From positions 1 to 64,000 of the forward strand of contig CAUYLG010076800.1 in the NCBI GenBank assembly GCA_963573385.1: 64,000 nt of DNA, in the 5' to 3' direction. The stretch is from Cacajao melanocephalus (Eukaryota; Chordata; Mammalia; Primates; Pitheciidae). Every line of letters begins with the position of its first letter. Position 1 is the stretch's first letter. The notes beneath the pieces were generated by a model. It ran no database searches. It had not been told where the DNA came from and was given only the letters and a program-made list of their open reading frames with translations. This document shows positions 38,395 through 54,668 of this stretch, piece after piece. The position numbers and the translations under genes are program-made.

Positions 38395-38905
38395 CACTGG
38401 AGAACCATGACTAACCCAGGTGTACTAGGATGACTGTATTTCAGATGACAGTAGAAAACAAAGAAATGAAACTGGACCCCAAAGAGTTAAACGCTAATGA
38501 CTAACAGATTCTTGAGTTTGCAAAATGGCAGATAAGAAAAGAAACAACTTGTATAAGGCTGAAACTCCCTCTGCTTGTAAGATACCAAAACTGGCTGAAA
38601 TCGGTTGAAACCAACACGTCCAACTAGGGTTTGCACAGAATGAGCTTGCTGATGTTACAGACTAAATTTCCACTGTATGTTTTATGCTGACTCCCACGAC
38701 TGTGCACAAGGGATCCATGAAGAAGCATGAAGAAATAACTTCACATGCCTGAGGACTTTCCAAATCTCTCCTTTCCTTCCATCAATCACCTACTAATCTA
38801 GAATCCACCCCTTAAACCTTTTCTAATAAAATTGCTGTCTTAAAGTCCGCACAGGGAGATAGATTTTAGCTGGACTCCTCTCTGTTAGTCAACTTGATAG
38901 AAAAA
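38395..38905 (+). mobile_element. LTR-like element with AATAAA
   Basis: AATAAA at 38825-38830, followed by 'ctgtcttaaagtccgcacag' and a 'ggagatagattttag' block as in many LTR 3' ends. The upstream part is diverged and the left boundary is a guess. Confidence 0.45.
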
Positions 38906-40360
38906 GCTTTTTTCTTTTCTCTTCTCAAAAACCTAGTGTCATGATATTGGCTTCTAGTACATTGAGCAGTGAGCCCCTTTTGCTTGGTAACTAGCAGAAA
39001 TAGCAGGTTGATGAGTGTGGAGAGAAAATTAACTGTCTAGGGCCCACAGAGTTTGCAATGACACTGAAATATCCACATGAATTTGGTGGTAGATAATTGA
39101 AAGCACTGGTCTAGAGCTAATAGGTCAGCTTTAAAGAGAGTCTTCTATGAATAATGGAATGGAAGTCAAGGGAATTATGATACAACTCAAGAAGAACAAA
39201 CAGATGGAGAGTAGAATCCTGAATGACACTTCATTTAAAGCTGGATGGAAGAAGGAGAGCAGAGTTAAACTGACCACGGGGTCCATGCTGAACTTGAAAT
39301 GAAGTGAAGCCAACGTGACCTAAAAATTAGAACAAGAAAAATAAAAACGAATGATTTGGAAATCTAGATACGTTTATATGTTTTGAATATCACATTGGTT
39401 ATATAGAAAGAGTGAGAAAAATGAAAGGATTGGAATTTGTGATTGTAAAATGTGTTCCTGAAGTCTAAGATTTGGGAGGTAAAGAAGTTCTAATTGATCA
39501 TGAAGTTCAGAGCATGGGCTTTTGGTAAGTTGTTAAAATGGATTTGAGGTGTAAGTCACTAGGGTAGATGAGGTCAAAGATTTGAGGTTAGGGTTTGGAA
39601 AGCTCATCCACATGAAGATTGAAATCACCCAAGGCAGACATAAGCATAGATGAGAATATTGTGAACGGGTCATCAGATTAACCTAGTTAAGCCAGGAAAA
39701 ACATGAGCTTCTTTCTTCAGCTCCTCATCCAAGGTGACTACTAAACTCCCTTTCCTTTTTGATGATCTGGACTTAACTGCCCAGTGCTGACCAACAGCCT
39801 CTGAAGGCTTTTGCATCTCAGACTCACAGGCAGGTTCTCATCTGCTACCTCAGAGCAGAAACCCCACTTCTTCCCCCAAGTCAGAACTTTTTTAGTTGCA
39901 TTTCAGTATTTCAAGACAAAAGGGGATACATTTGGCCACATAAACCACATGGCTGGCTTTCTCAGTGGCTTGTGTGGTAAACACAGTGATGCCCCTCTCA
40001 GGTCACCCTTTGAGAAAGGACTAGCTGCCCAGCACTCTCAGCATGATTAGTTAACTTCCAGCTGGTAGCTCCTGAATTATCAACATCAACTTCTGAGCCA
40101 TGATCATGTTTCTCTCTATGCAACCCCAAGCCAAAGACTGAGCAAGGCGTTTGCAGCAGAGGCTATCCTTCTGAGTCAGGCTACAGTCAGTGATTGACCA
40201 AATCTTTGGTACAAGCACCTAATTGTTTCCATGCAACAGGAAACTCCTCTAGTGAGACATTTTTTTCTCTAGAGCTCCCATGGGCTGGCAGAGACTTTGT
40301 CAGGTCTGCCTTGTGGTCCAAAAGCTCTCCCAGCCCAACCTGGCTTCTTCACCCCTGCTT
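38906..40360. other. Unique DNA without recognised element
   Basis: Frames at 39131-39313 (minus) and 39811-40050 (plus) are short and motif-free. No RNA gene, promoter or repeat is recognised. Confidence 0.45.
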
Positions 40361-40370
40361 TTCTTTTCTT

Positions 40371-40668
40371 TTTTTTTTTTTTTTTTTTTTGAGATACAGT
40401 CTCTGTCACCCAGTCTGGAGTACAGTGGTGCTATCTCGGCTCACTGCAACCTCCACCTCCCAGGTTCAAGTTTTCCTCCTGCCTCTGCCTTCTGAGTAGT
40501 TGCGATTACAGGTGCACCACCCAATCCAGCTAATTTTTGTACTTTTAGTAGAGACAGGGTTTATGCTGTGTTGGCCAGAATGTTCTCGAACTCTGGATCT
40601 CACATGATCCACCTGCCTTGTCCTCACAAAGTACTGGGATTACAGGCATGAGCCACCACGCCTGGCCA
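40371..40668 (-). mobile_element. Alu S-like, antisense
   Basis: T tail at 40371-40390, complete arms, ending 'ccaccacgcctggcc'. It forms an inverted pair with the next Alu. Confidence 0.93.
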
Positions 40669-40864
40669 CCCTTTTCTTTCACTAGTATTACTCCTAAGCA
40701 AACCTTCTGTCCTCCTAACTCTATCTCAGCATCTGCTTCCTAGGAAACCCATCTAGAGAGCTTGATGCTGGAGCTCCAACTACATGACCAGAATATGATT
40801 CCTCTCTTTCCACTTCCTACTTCCAAAGTCTTCAATATTGATGCCGTGCTTAGACTCTATGTGG

Positions 40865-41189
<325 letters not shown>

Positions 41190-41198
41190 TCTATGTGG

Positions 41199-42183
41199 TA
41201 GCAAGACAAGTATAGCTCTTCACATAGCCTCTGGTTTGAGTCTAGTAGAATAGAAAAACTCTCTTCCCGAAACCTCAAAAATGCCTCATTGTTTGTGCCC
41301 TATTTTCATTCATAAACTAAACGTCACGACCAGGGGAATAACAAGTGCTAACTGATTTAGGCCAACAAGGGCCCATCCTTGGAACTAACTGTGGGATCTA
41401 CCCACATGGGCTGAGAATGGGAATTCTCCAAGCAACAGAAAAATGGGGCTCTTCAGAGTGGCTTTCTTCATCTGTTAGCCCTCTGGCTCCCATCTCTATG
41501 ACTGGGACCTTGAAAATCACTAACATTCCTCCTAGATGGTACAATTCTATGTCCCCAGAACCTCAGCAAAAAGGCCAAGGACTCTGTTTCTGCAAGTAAA
41601 GATCTCTTTTGCAAACTGCCTGCCTCACCAGGGACCCGTTCCGCACTCCTTCCACCGAGTTCTGCCACACCTTGGAGAGCACTTGTCTTCTGCAAGGTCA
41701 GCGTCTTCTCCTGCAGCATTTGCCTCAATCTCTTCAAATTATTAATGGAACAAATCCACATACAATCTGGGGTCTCATCTGGTCTGCTCTGAGACAGACC
41801 CTTGTGAGCCTTAGACACCTTGATATGAGTCTCCACCTATGTCTGTCAGTTTCCACAGTGTGTGTGGTAAAGTCAAATTAGACCGGAACCCAGAACCTGT
41901 CCTCTGGCTTTCAGTAATGCTGAAGTTAATTACATAATTTATCATTTCCCTGATAGTAAAAATTACCAATAAAAATATATAAATTAGTTAATTTCAACTA
42001 ATTCAAATTAAGCTTCAGGACTTTTATCCTTTAAAAGAAACACCGACTCTTGGCCAAAAACGCAGGGTTTTTTTGTGGCTTTAAGGTCATTTTCCCCAAC
42101 ACTGGATATGTGAGTCTTAGTGTTGCAGTAATAACCAAAGTTCTTTGAGCAAACTTAGCTTCAAGAGAAAAATACAGACCATA
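41199..42183. other. Unassigned sequence with overlapping frames
   Basis: Moderately GC-rich stretch at 41330-41880 with a 122-codon minus frame (41836-41468) and plus frames of 69-90 codons that overlap it. None has a recognisable motif. It could be an old LTR or retroposed piece, or plain unique DNA. Confidence 0.35.
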
Positions 42184-42460
42184 GGCTGGGTGTGGTGGTT
42201 CAAGCCTATAATTCCAGCACTTTGAGAAGCCAAGGCAGGTGGATGGCTTTAGCCCAAAAGTTCGAGACCAGCCTAGGAAACATGGAGAAACCCTGTCTCT
42301 GCAAAAAATAGAAAAATTAGCTGGACGTGGTTGTGCATGCTTGTAGTTCCAGCTATTCAGGAGGTCGAGGTGGGAGGATTGTCTCAGGAGGTCAAGGTTG
42401 CAGTGAACCCTGATGGTGCCACTCGGCCTGGGCAACAGAGTAAGACTCTGTCTCAAAAAC
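42184..42460 (+). mobile_element. Alu with minisatellite tail
   Basis: Dimeric Alu (J/S-like) ending 'tctgtctcaaaaacag'; the tail passes directly into the GA-rich repeat. Confidence 0.9.
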
Positions 42461-42720
42461 AGAGAGAGATCCCGAGAGAGAGAGATCCTGAGAGAGAGAG
42501 ATCCCGAGAGAGAGAGAGATCCCGAGAGAGAGAGAGATCCCGAGAGAGAGAGAGAGACCGAGAGAGAGAGACCGAGAGAGAGAGAGACCGAGAGAGAGAG
42601 AGACCGAGAGAGAGAGAGACCGAGAGAGAGAGAGACCGAGAGAGAGACAAAGAGAGAGACAAAGAGAGAGACCGAGAGACCAAGAGAGAGAGAGAGAGAC
42701 CAAGAGAGAGACCAAGAGAG
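42461..42720. repeat. GA-rich minisatellite (GAGAGAGAGACC / GAGATCCC units)
   Basis: About 260 bp of polypurine units: first 'gagatcccgagagaga' types, then 'gagaccgagagagaga', then 'gagacaaagaga'. It follows the Alu tail directly. Arg/Glu and Ser/Leu repeat frames here are artefacts. Confidence 0.95.
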
Positions 42721-45002
42721 TCTAATCCCATTAGAAACTAATCACATTATAAAACTTAGTTGTATTGCTTAATATAACAATCACTTCCACTTAACAAAGT
42801 AGTCAGAATATACTGACAGTGAATTAGTTATTTATGCCAATTTTTTACTTAACAAATGGTTTTATGAAAAACAAAAAAGAAACAAAAGCTTAACTCTTAA
42901 TATACACCACAGTCCTCAGCTTGTGCAGAAAGGGACAGACTATGAAAAACAGAGCAATGAATAGACTATAGTGGTTTTTCCTTACCACCTCATTTGGTGA
43001 GAGAGAATGTACCTGCTTCATGCAATTTGCTGGAGGACAGAAGATACAATATACTTCCTTAGAATGCTTTTGCCTTCCCTCTTTCTGCCTTTCTACCTTT
43101 TGTTTGCTTGCTTACCAGCTCCTGTGGCTGCTAGACAACCAAACGAGAGCATTAGGCAGGGAATGGTTGTATTTGCATCAAATCATCTGAAAAAATGTGG
43201 TACATGATGCAATTTGAAAAATATATCTATTGAACTTGGAAAAACATTATTTTTACTCTGATTTTTATTTTTTGAAATCTGATTTTGAAATCAATTTCTG
43301 GCCCATTACTTTAAAACCAATTTTCCAAATACAAAAGGCGGATTGTTTCATTCAAAACTAGGCAATGCTCTATGACCATGGCTAAATGAAGTTTTCAACC
43401 GTAAGACTCACAAAATTCTTAAACTTCAGCCAGCTCCCCTATGTATTATTCTTGTTTCATCTTGCTCCCTTACACATCTCTCAATAGGGTTTGTTTATAG
43501 CTAAGTAGCTATTCCACAGCCTCAAACTCCTTAGACATTTCTGCTATTGCTTTGTAAAATCACCCTTTGCTCCAAAGGAACCATGCCTTTGTTATGGGGA
43601 CCCAAAACAGTCTACAATTGGCAAGTGGCAGCAGATCCCATCTGCTGCTGACATTTCCAAACTATAATTGTCATCATAGCATTACTTCAGCTTCTCACAT
43701 CTAAATGCATTTCTAATTCCCTCTCTTTTGTCTTTCATCCTACCTCCCTTCCTCCCAAAGGACTGCCTTCCTCTATAACAGACTTGGAATTATCATCTGC
43801 TGTTCTCTCATGACATGCACAACATATACAACATTTATAATTTATGAGCTGAAACATCTCCAAAGACTTAATGGAACACCAAGAGTAATCCAGGTTTCAC
43901 ATCCATACAGCGGGTTAGAAAATCTCATCCCCTTCTGTTCCTCCGACTGGTGTGAGTGCAGCTGCCAGCCCTGCCACTCTACTGAGTGACACACTGACTT
44001 TGCTGATCATTTGACAGTTTACTGCCAAGGCAGGAAAATCCAGTCAAAGCTTTCAGAAGATCTGAGCATCCACAAAGGATTTTTGGAGGAGTGAGGGTAT
44101 TTATTATATGACCTCACCTGTCTTTAAAGTGACTGACAGTCCATAAAATTGAGTTGTCTCCACAAGCTGATTTATAATCCATGCCACATCTTTGGTACAG
44201 ACAGATGAAGTTGTCAGCACATAGTAATTCACAAGTGGCTGTCTCAAATTTCTTGTTGGAGGATATATAAAGCACCTTCCTCCCAAAGATCTCAAGGAAC
44301 TGCTTAGAGGATCTGAAATATATCCTACCATTAGTATTAGAGTCAAATGTTACCTCTTCACTTGCAGGGGGACATAATATACACTGGTGGAAATTTTAAG
44401 CTCATTTCACAGCCATGATTCACATTATTAATGATGCAAATTGATCATACCACAAAGCATAAATACAAAATTCCCTTCCATGCTATGCTTACACAATCAC
44501 CAAGTGCAGATTTTTTTAAAAAGTAAACTGAGACAAGCAAGATTTTCTTTTTTACCAGTCCCAATTCATAAAAATTAGTAACAAAATTAGATAATTATAA
44601 GATTGGGATTCAGCTATTAGGAATTCTTACAGATTGACTGATTCTTCAAAAGTTAAATGGTTTAATAGTCCACTAATTGTCCAAGTATTGTCCATCAACA
44701 TTTTATCTATTAATTGTCAATGGTAAAAAAGACAATAATTAGAAGCATTCCCAAGAACTTAAAAGTGACAGAAATTGGGTTGCAGTAAAGCTGGTAAACA
44801 CACACACAATTAGAAGAATGCAGTTCAACAACCCCTCTGAGAGTAATCCAGATGTTAGATAAGTGGATAACCATAGGATTTGCAAGTACCTAACACGCAA
44901 TCCAAACAGACTGGATAAAGTAGCATAGCAAATGGATCAGAATATGTTTATAAGTGAATAAACAGAAACAAACTATAATGTCGTAATTTATGTGAAGGAC
45001 CT
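42721..45002. other. Unique DNA left of L1 copy 3
   Basis: No repeat identified. An 80-codon minus frame (44346-44104) without a known family lies in the middle. Otherwise AT-rich, motif-free sequence. Confidence 0.45.
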
Positions 45003-48459
<3,457 letters not shown>

Positions 48460-48509
48460 ACAATGAGAACACATGGACACAGGGAGGGGACCATCACACA
48501 CCAGGGCCT

Positions 48510-48575
48510 GTCAGGAGGTTGGGAGCTAGGGAAGACATAGCAGGGGTGGGGGGATTGGGGAGGGATAGCATTAGG
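48510..48575 (+). repeat. G-rich tract of the L1 3' UTR, copy 3
   Basis: Contains runs of three to six G spaced by one to a dozen bases ('caggggtggggggattgggg'). This is the L1 3' UTR polypurine tract that can form a G-quadruplex. Confidence 0.75.
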
Positions 48576-48709
48576 ATAAATACCTAAGGTAGATGACGGC
48601 ATGATGGATGGAGCAAACCACCATGGCACGTGTATACCTATGTAACAAACCTACACATTCTGCACATATACCCCAGAACTTAAAGTACATTAAATTTTAA
48701 AAAATAATA

Positions 48710-50240
48710 ATGAGACTACATTCTATTTGTCAGTGATTTACTGGTTACTTCAATTGTCTTAGCTTTGCCTCTTCTTGGCTGTGTTCACCATGGCCTACAC
48801 TCAGACTTTTCAGCCTTGTATAATTTGGAAGCTCTTCAAGAGGTTGTTACTGAGAAGCTGATAGCAATATTCCTCAGACATGGCTTTTTACATGACAGTA
48901 AATATTAATTAACTGCCTGAGTTTACAAGGATTAAAATATGATCCTTATTTTTCTAGGAAGTTACAAACCTAATTTACAAAAAACTATCATAGTTGTTTG
49001 AACCCCAAAGTATTTGTGGTGGGCAGTGCAGTTAAGAGAGTTAAAGTAAATGAACAAAAGCCACCATAGAAATTGGCTGTCACCCATCTAGCATGAAATA
49101 GTGAGAAAAGAGTCCAAGTCCAATATTATAGTTCAAAGAGTGTTAGAGAATAGCAAGTCAAGAAAAGCTAACAAAAGTCAGCGAAAAATTGTTACAGGGT
49201 AAAAATGAATAAAGGGACAACTCCAATGTTTCAAAATGACTGAGTCTTTAAAAATCAAGTGGATCATTAGAGCCAGAATATGGTAACCTAAAGAAAATTC
49301 ATAGAGCCTAGGAACTGGACAACAGTAACCCAGAGAGAGGCCAGCATGATCCAGGTGACCGGGTCAAGTTCCCCATTCTGGGGACTAAGACACAGAGCCA
49401 GGTACAGGTGAGATTTAGTAACAAGGTCACTTGAACATACCAGGTACACCAATTCCACAGTGACCCCAAGAACCACCAGCCACATGATGGGTTGTTAGCT
49501 ATTACCCAGGAAATCTTGAGTCTGAAAATAAATGCTATTTATATATCCACAAGTCATTAAACGCATGCATTCAGTCATTCATTGACACTCAAACTTTCTA
49601 TTGAGCACCCGCTAATAGAGAAGAATATGTTCTCCCTCACTCTTGGTTCTCATGAGGAGGGATTTTCCCAAAGCATATTCCTCAATTCCCTCTAATTCCC
49701 TTTGCTCACTCCATCCCTGGGACACGGAGTGACTTATCTAATTAATTAACTCAGGGAGGATAAACAGCCATGCTTGGCTCCACTCTGCCTATTTTTCTTT
49801 CAGGAGCGAGATTAGCAGGACTATCTGCTTCTCACCCTTCACTACAACCTACAATTCACCCTCTAGTAATACTAAAGTTTTCTTTTTTTATTTACTCTTC
49901 ACTTTATGTCTCAATTTGTTTAGAATTCTTGAAGGGAAGAGATGTACTTAATACGTACACAATGTTTCAGACAATGCACTAAGCACTGAATACGTATTTA
50001 TCCACTTCACAGTTCTGCATGGAGTTTAAAGTGCAGCGAGTTTCAGCTGCATTCTGAAAGGCCTAAAATTGGAACAAGTAAAGACATAAACATTCCATGA
50101 AAAAGAAGGCTGTGAGCAAAGTCTCAAAGTTGGCAGTGTTCATTATACAAATTGATCAATAAGGTTCATTGCAGAAGCAAGAGAATCCTTCTCCCTACCT
50201 TCAGCTCTCCTTTCCTGAAATGGATTAGGAGATTTAAAAA
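48710..50240. other. Unique DNA; possible decayed MIR near 49945-50020
   Basis: 'gcactaagcactgaatac' near 49977 resembles the MIR reverse strand weakly. The frame at 49770-49982 lacks motifs. Nothing else recognised. Confidence 0.4.
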
Positions 50241-50246
50241 CCTCTG

Positions 50247-50562
50247 ATGGGCATGGTGGCTCATGTCTGTAATCCCAGCAATTTGAGAGGTTGAGGCAGG
50301 AGGGTCGCTTGAGCACAGGAGTTTGTGATTAGCCTGGGAAACATAGCGAGACTCCATCTCTACAAAAAATTTAAAATATTAGCCAGGAAAAAAATGTATA
50401 TATTTATATATGCATCTGTAATCCCAGCTATTCAGGAGGCTGAGGTAGGAGGATCACTTGAGCCCAGGAGGTCAAGGCTGCAGTAAGCCATGATTGCACC
50501 ACTGCACTCCAGCCTGGGTGAAAGAGCAAGACCCTGTCTCAAAATAAATAAATATAAATAAA
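50247..50562 (+). mobile_element. Alu J-like
   Basis: Diverged dimer. Around the linker, 'aaaaaaatgtatatatttat' replaces the start of the right arm. The tail is (AAAT)n-like at 50540-50562. Confidence 0.88.
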
Positions 50563-51345
50563 AGAAGCTCTGTCTTCATCCATGTAAATGTGTACCCATT
50601 CTTTTTATTTTGGATACTCTCGAAATGGCCACAACACCAAATTTGAACCTCAAGGGTAAATAAAGTATCGCAATTCTCTAGAATCCCCACCTGTCTCTAT
50701 TCTTCATGGACCAAACTAATGGCCCCCAATCTCTTGAAGTTCTTTTCTATAAGTAGAATTCTCTTTTCCTATAGAGAATGTTATTAAATAGTTTGTCCAT
50801 GGCATTAGCTATTTTAAAATTCTCTATGCTTAAAACATATTTTTCCTTGAGGTGAAGAAGACATCACCCCATCACAATCCAGCTAACTTTATTACACTGT
50901 CTTATATAAAGCATTGTCTAAGTTTTAAAATCCCTACTTTTCCTCACCTTACGAAAGAAAAACATATAGAGAATACTTCTGGGAAGAAAACTTGTTACTT
51001 CTAATGTATAATGTAAGTATGCCTGAGAACCAGTGCTGTAGGCTTAAAAATCACAAGTTCCCTGCAAAAATCGAAATCATTATCCTCAAAAATTTATCTC
51101 ATAGTACTGCATTACAACAAAATCATCATTGTAAAATCTCTTACATGCCTGGCACAGTGTAAGGTGGGAGCTACATAGGAATTAAACAATTTAAGGTATT
51201 TTACAAATCAAGTTTTTACATATGGTATTTGGTTCAAATGATCCTAAGAAATATTTTAATATGTGATTGAAAGCATATGTTGTATTTAATTATATAAAAT
51301 ATAATTAGGGTATTGTAGAAGACTATAAGACAGTAAGATTTCATT
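50563..51345. other. Unique AT-rich DNA
   Basis: No element, RNA gene or credible reading frame recognised. Confidence 0.45.
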
Positions 51346-51349
51346 TTTC

Positions 51350-51535
51350 TTTATATATATTGTTTAAATATAATTTTTCAAAAAACAGTCTGGGAGTCCT
51401 ACACACTAAACTGGTGATAGTTGTTATCTCTGAGTAATAGGATTGCAGGCTATTTTTTCCTTTTTTATTTTGTGCTTGTTGGTATTTTCTAAATGTTCTA
51501 AAATGAGCATGTATAAGAACAGACCATTATTTTAA
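51350..51535 (+). mobile_element. Old LINE 3' UTR-like fragment
   Basis: 'ggtgatagttgttatctctg' to 'ttctaaaatgagcatgtata' resembles a frequent L1M-type 3' end. Family unsure. Confidence 0.4.
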
Positions 51536-51960
51536 GAGATACATAGATATATGTGAAAAGTGTGCTTAGCCCTTATTCTTTTTTTCTGCTTCTATCTGGT
51601 CTCTGAGCACTCACCTACTAATTGCCACATTGCCAGTTCCCACTCAAACCATTCCCACTGTAAACACTCCTTAGAGATAATGAACTCCAATGCTAATTAC
51701 CTGTGGGTAATATTTTGAAAATTCAGGTTATCCTGAAGACATATCCACATACAACATAAGCAGATTTTTTTGCATTTTTATGAGCTTATAGAAACCCTTC
51801 TGGATCCCATAAACAAAGACATTCTCAAGCATTTCACTCAAAAGTTGCAACTATGAGAAGTAAATATATTTAAACTTCTCAATGATTTGGACTGAAAATA
51901 TACATTGGTACATTGGTAAACAAATAACTAGATACAAGTCATTAAAAATGAAAGAAACCA

Positions 51961-52275
<315 letters not shown>

Positions 52276-53760
52276 AACAAACCAAGGAGGACCTGGTTCA
52301 TTACTACAAAATGAAGACCTAGTTTATTACTACTAAATTATGCTCTGCATATACGCAAACTAACTCAATGAGGGCAAATAAATGCAATTTCTGTACAAAG
52401 CCTCCCATGGTAAAGCAAGAGTCGCCATCTAAAAGATGTGTACAGCTACTCCCATATTTAAACTTATATTTCCACTGTTTTACAGGGGAAAAAAAAGGCT
52501 GACTTGCAATATAGCTTTCTTTTGTAAAATGACTATTACTTTTTAGTTGAAATCTTCAAGTCCAAATATCACAATGGCCTCGGGTATTATATCAAAAACA
52601 AGGTTCATCAATTCAGAACTGTAACCTTCTGTTTTCTGTCCACCACCAGCTACCTTACTGGCTAGTCACTTTATCTCTAGAACCACTCCTTTCATTGTGA
52701 GTGAGTAGGCTGCACTGGATTATCCTTACATTTTCTTCCAGCTCTAGATCTCTCAAAATCAAAGAAATATCCTCACCTTATCTTTAGTTCCTTCATTTCG
52801 TAACTCTAAAGGGGGGGAGGGGAACGTTCAGCTTTCTAAGCACTTCTAAATGCACTACCTTACTTGCCCCCTCACCACACTCCTGCGAGGTAAACATCTT
52901 TTCTGAAATATCTCTCCGCAGGTGTAACAGAGCATGGAAGGCTGGCCAGGTATTGCGCTATGTAGTATGCATTCAAGAACTAGTCAGTTGAAGTTCTTGG
53001 ACTCATCTAGCTAGGCGTTCACAGTCTGGTAACAACTTTATGATTTCCACCTAAGTGGCACAAACCGTAGCTTAGCACAGCAGAGCTTACCTTGTTTGAC
53101 ATAGAAGGCCTGGTCTAAATGCCTCCCTTTATGGATGAGAACCTAGAGGTGTTGCCCAAAAACATAGTTCAAAGCATTGTCTCTTTCAATCTGAATGTCT
53201 TTCTTCCTCAATCAGCTGTGCCCTTCCAGAATGAATAATTTTCTCCAGGGACCAGGGAAATAGAGGAAGTAAATTCCACTGAATCCTTCTGTAAATGGTG
53301 TGTAGTTTTTCTGGCTATCAGGTCTTTCCTTTTAAAGGTCACTCTTCCTTGGTGAGAAATTTTCTGATGCAATTGTTGGAAATAAACTGAGTTGTTTAGA
53401 GAATGCAGAAGATACATGACTGTGCATGGATGCTTTTCTCTGTAGTCTTTTACATTTTTTGATATCTTATATAAATTGATTGTAAAACTCAGAAATATGA
53501 AAAGTATGACAAAATACAACTTATGATAAATTATAAATAATACTTATCAACATTGTATTACATAAGATATGCTTGTCCTATGGATAACTCTGCAGTTTCT
53601 TATCTAACAAAGGTCATTCCCAGTGTTTTTAATCTAAATGCCAACACTGTTATCCTTGCCCTATCTTTCTTGTATTCCTCACAGACAGTAAGGAAACTTC
53701 TTGCCCAGAAGGAGCCTGAATAGAAGGTGACCAACCCAGTAGAATAAACCACAGCTCAGG
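52276..53760. other. Unique DNA; no gene seen
   Basis: A short duplication ('acctggttcattactac' and 'acctagtttattactac') lies at 52291-52335, and a G8 run near 52811. The 103-codon minus frame at 53519-53208 has no motif that I recognise. Confidence 0.45.
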
Positions 53761-53764
53761 GGAA

Positions 53765-53880
53765 ATGGGCAGATAACAATAACTATGGAGTATTTATTTA
53801 ACGCCAGGAAACTGCTCTAAGTGTTTGATTGTATTAATTCATTTACCCTCTGAAAAACCTCAGAGGATGGAGAATGAGCC
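53765..53880 (-). mobile_element. MIR SINE fragment
   Basis: 'gagtatttatttaacgccag' through 'gtattaattcatttaccctc' is the reverse strand of the MIR 3' part. Confidence 0.6.
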
Positions 53881-54239
53881 CTAAAAAGGTGGAAGCACAG
53901 GATGCTGGACACAGTCAATGGAGACAGAGTCAAGCGACAAGTTCTGGGTGAGCTGGAATGTGACAGAAAAAAGGCAGAAAAGAGGCGAATGTATTCCTTT
54001 CCCCCACGTGCTCATGTCCCCCATATGTACTCACCAAGGACACAGCTGAGTAACTGATACATAGTAAATGCCCAATAGTATGTGAGTTGAATGAAAAGCA
54101 GTGCAAAGAACCCTTTATAGCCCATTTGTCAACAAAGCTAAGCTTGGATATGACTTTCAACGTCACCTGGAACAGCCATCCATCCACCACAAGGCTGCAC
54201 TACCATGCATCAACACTAGTCTAGCTGCATTCAAAGTCC

Positions 54240-54430
54240 ATCTCCATTATTACGTGGTGAGGAAACTTATTATTCTTTCCATTTTACAGATAAGACAACT
54301 GAGACCTGACAGGATTAAATAACTTAACCCTTGTAAGTTTACGCACTTAATAGGTAGAGTCATCTGGATTCAAACCCAGATATTCTGACTGCAAGACAGA
54401 ATACCCTTTCCACTAAATCAAACTTTGATC
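54240..54430 (-). mobile_element. MIR SINE
   Basis: 'ccattttacagataagacaa', 'gattaaataacttaaccctt' and 'ggattcaaacccagatatt' are a clear reverse-strand MIR core. Confidence 0.8.
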
Positions 54431-54668
54431 TTACTATAGAGAGAGCAATATGTAATCAAAGTACATGAAAATGTATAGGGTTCATAGAAAATGGTCAGAG
54501 TTTCATTACGTTTATCTTAAATTTAAAGAATTTCACATTGTAAACTATGGATTTAATGATACTGATTTGAGATATAAAAGTGTAAACTCTACATCTGAGT
54601 GTTTTACATCACCTAACACTAATTATTTTAAATATCTGGATCTAATTTACTTAATAAGAAATATGTTG

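Noticed and set aside
42331..42772. Arg/Glu and Ser/Leu repeat proteins of 92-141 codons
   Set aside because: They arise from the GA-rich minisatellite and its complement, partly fused to Alu sequence.
49785..49805. Splice-acceptor-like 'tttttctttcag'
   Set aside because: No matching donor, exon frame or conserved coding context nearby.
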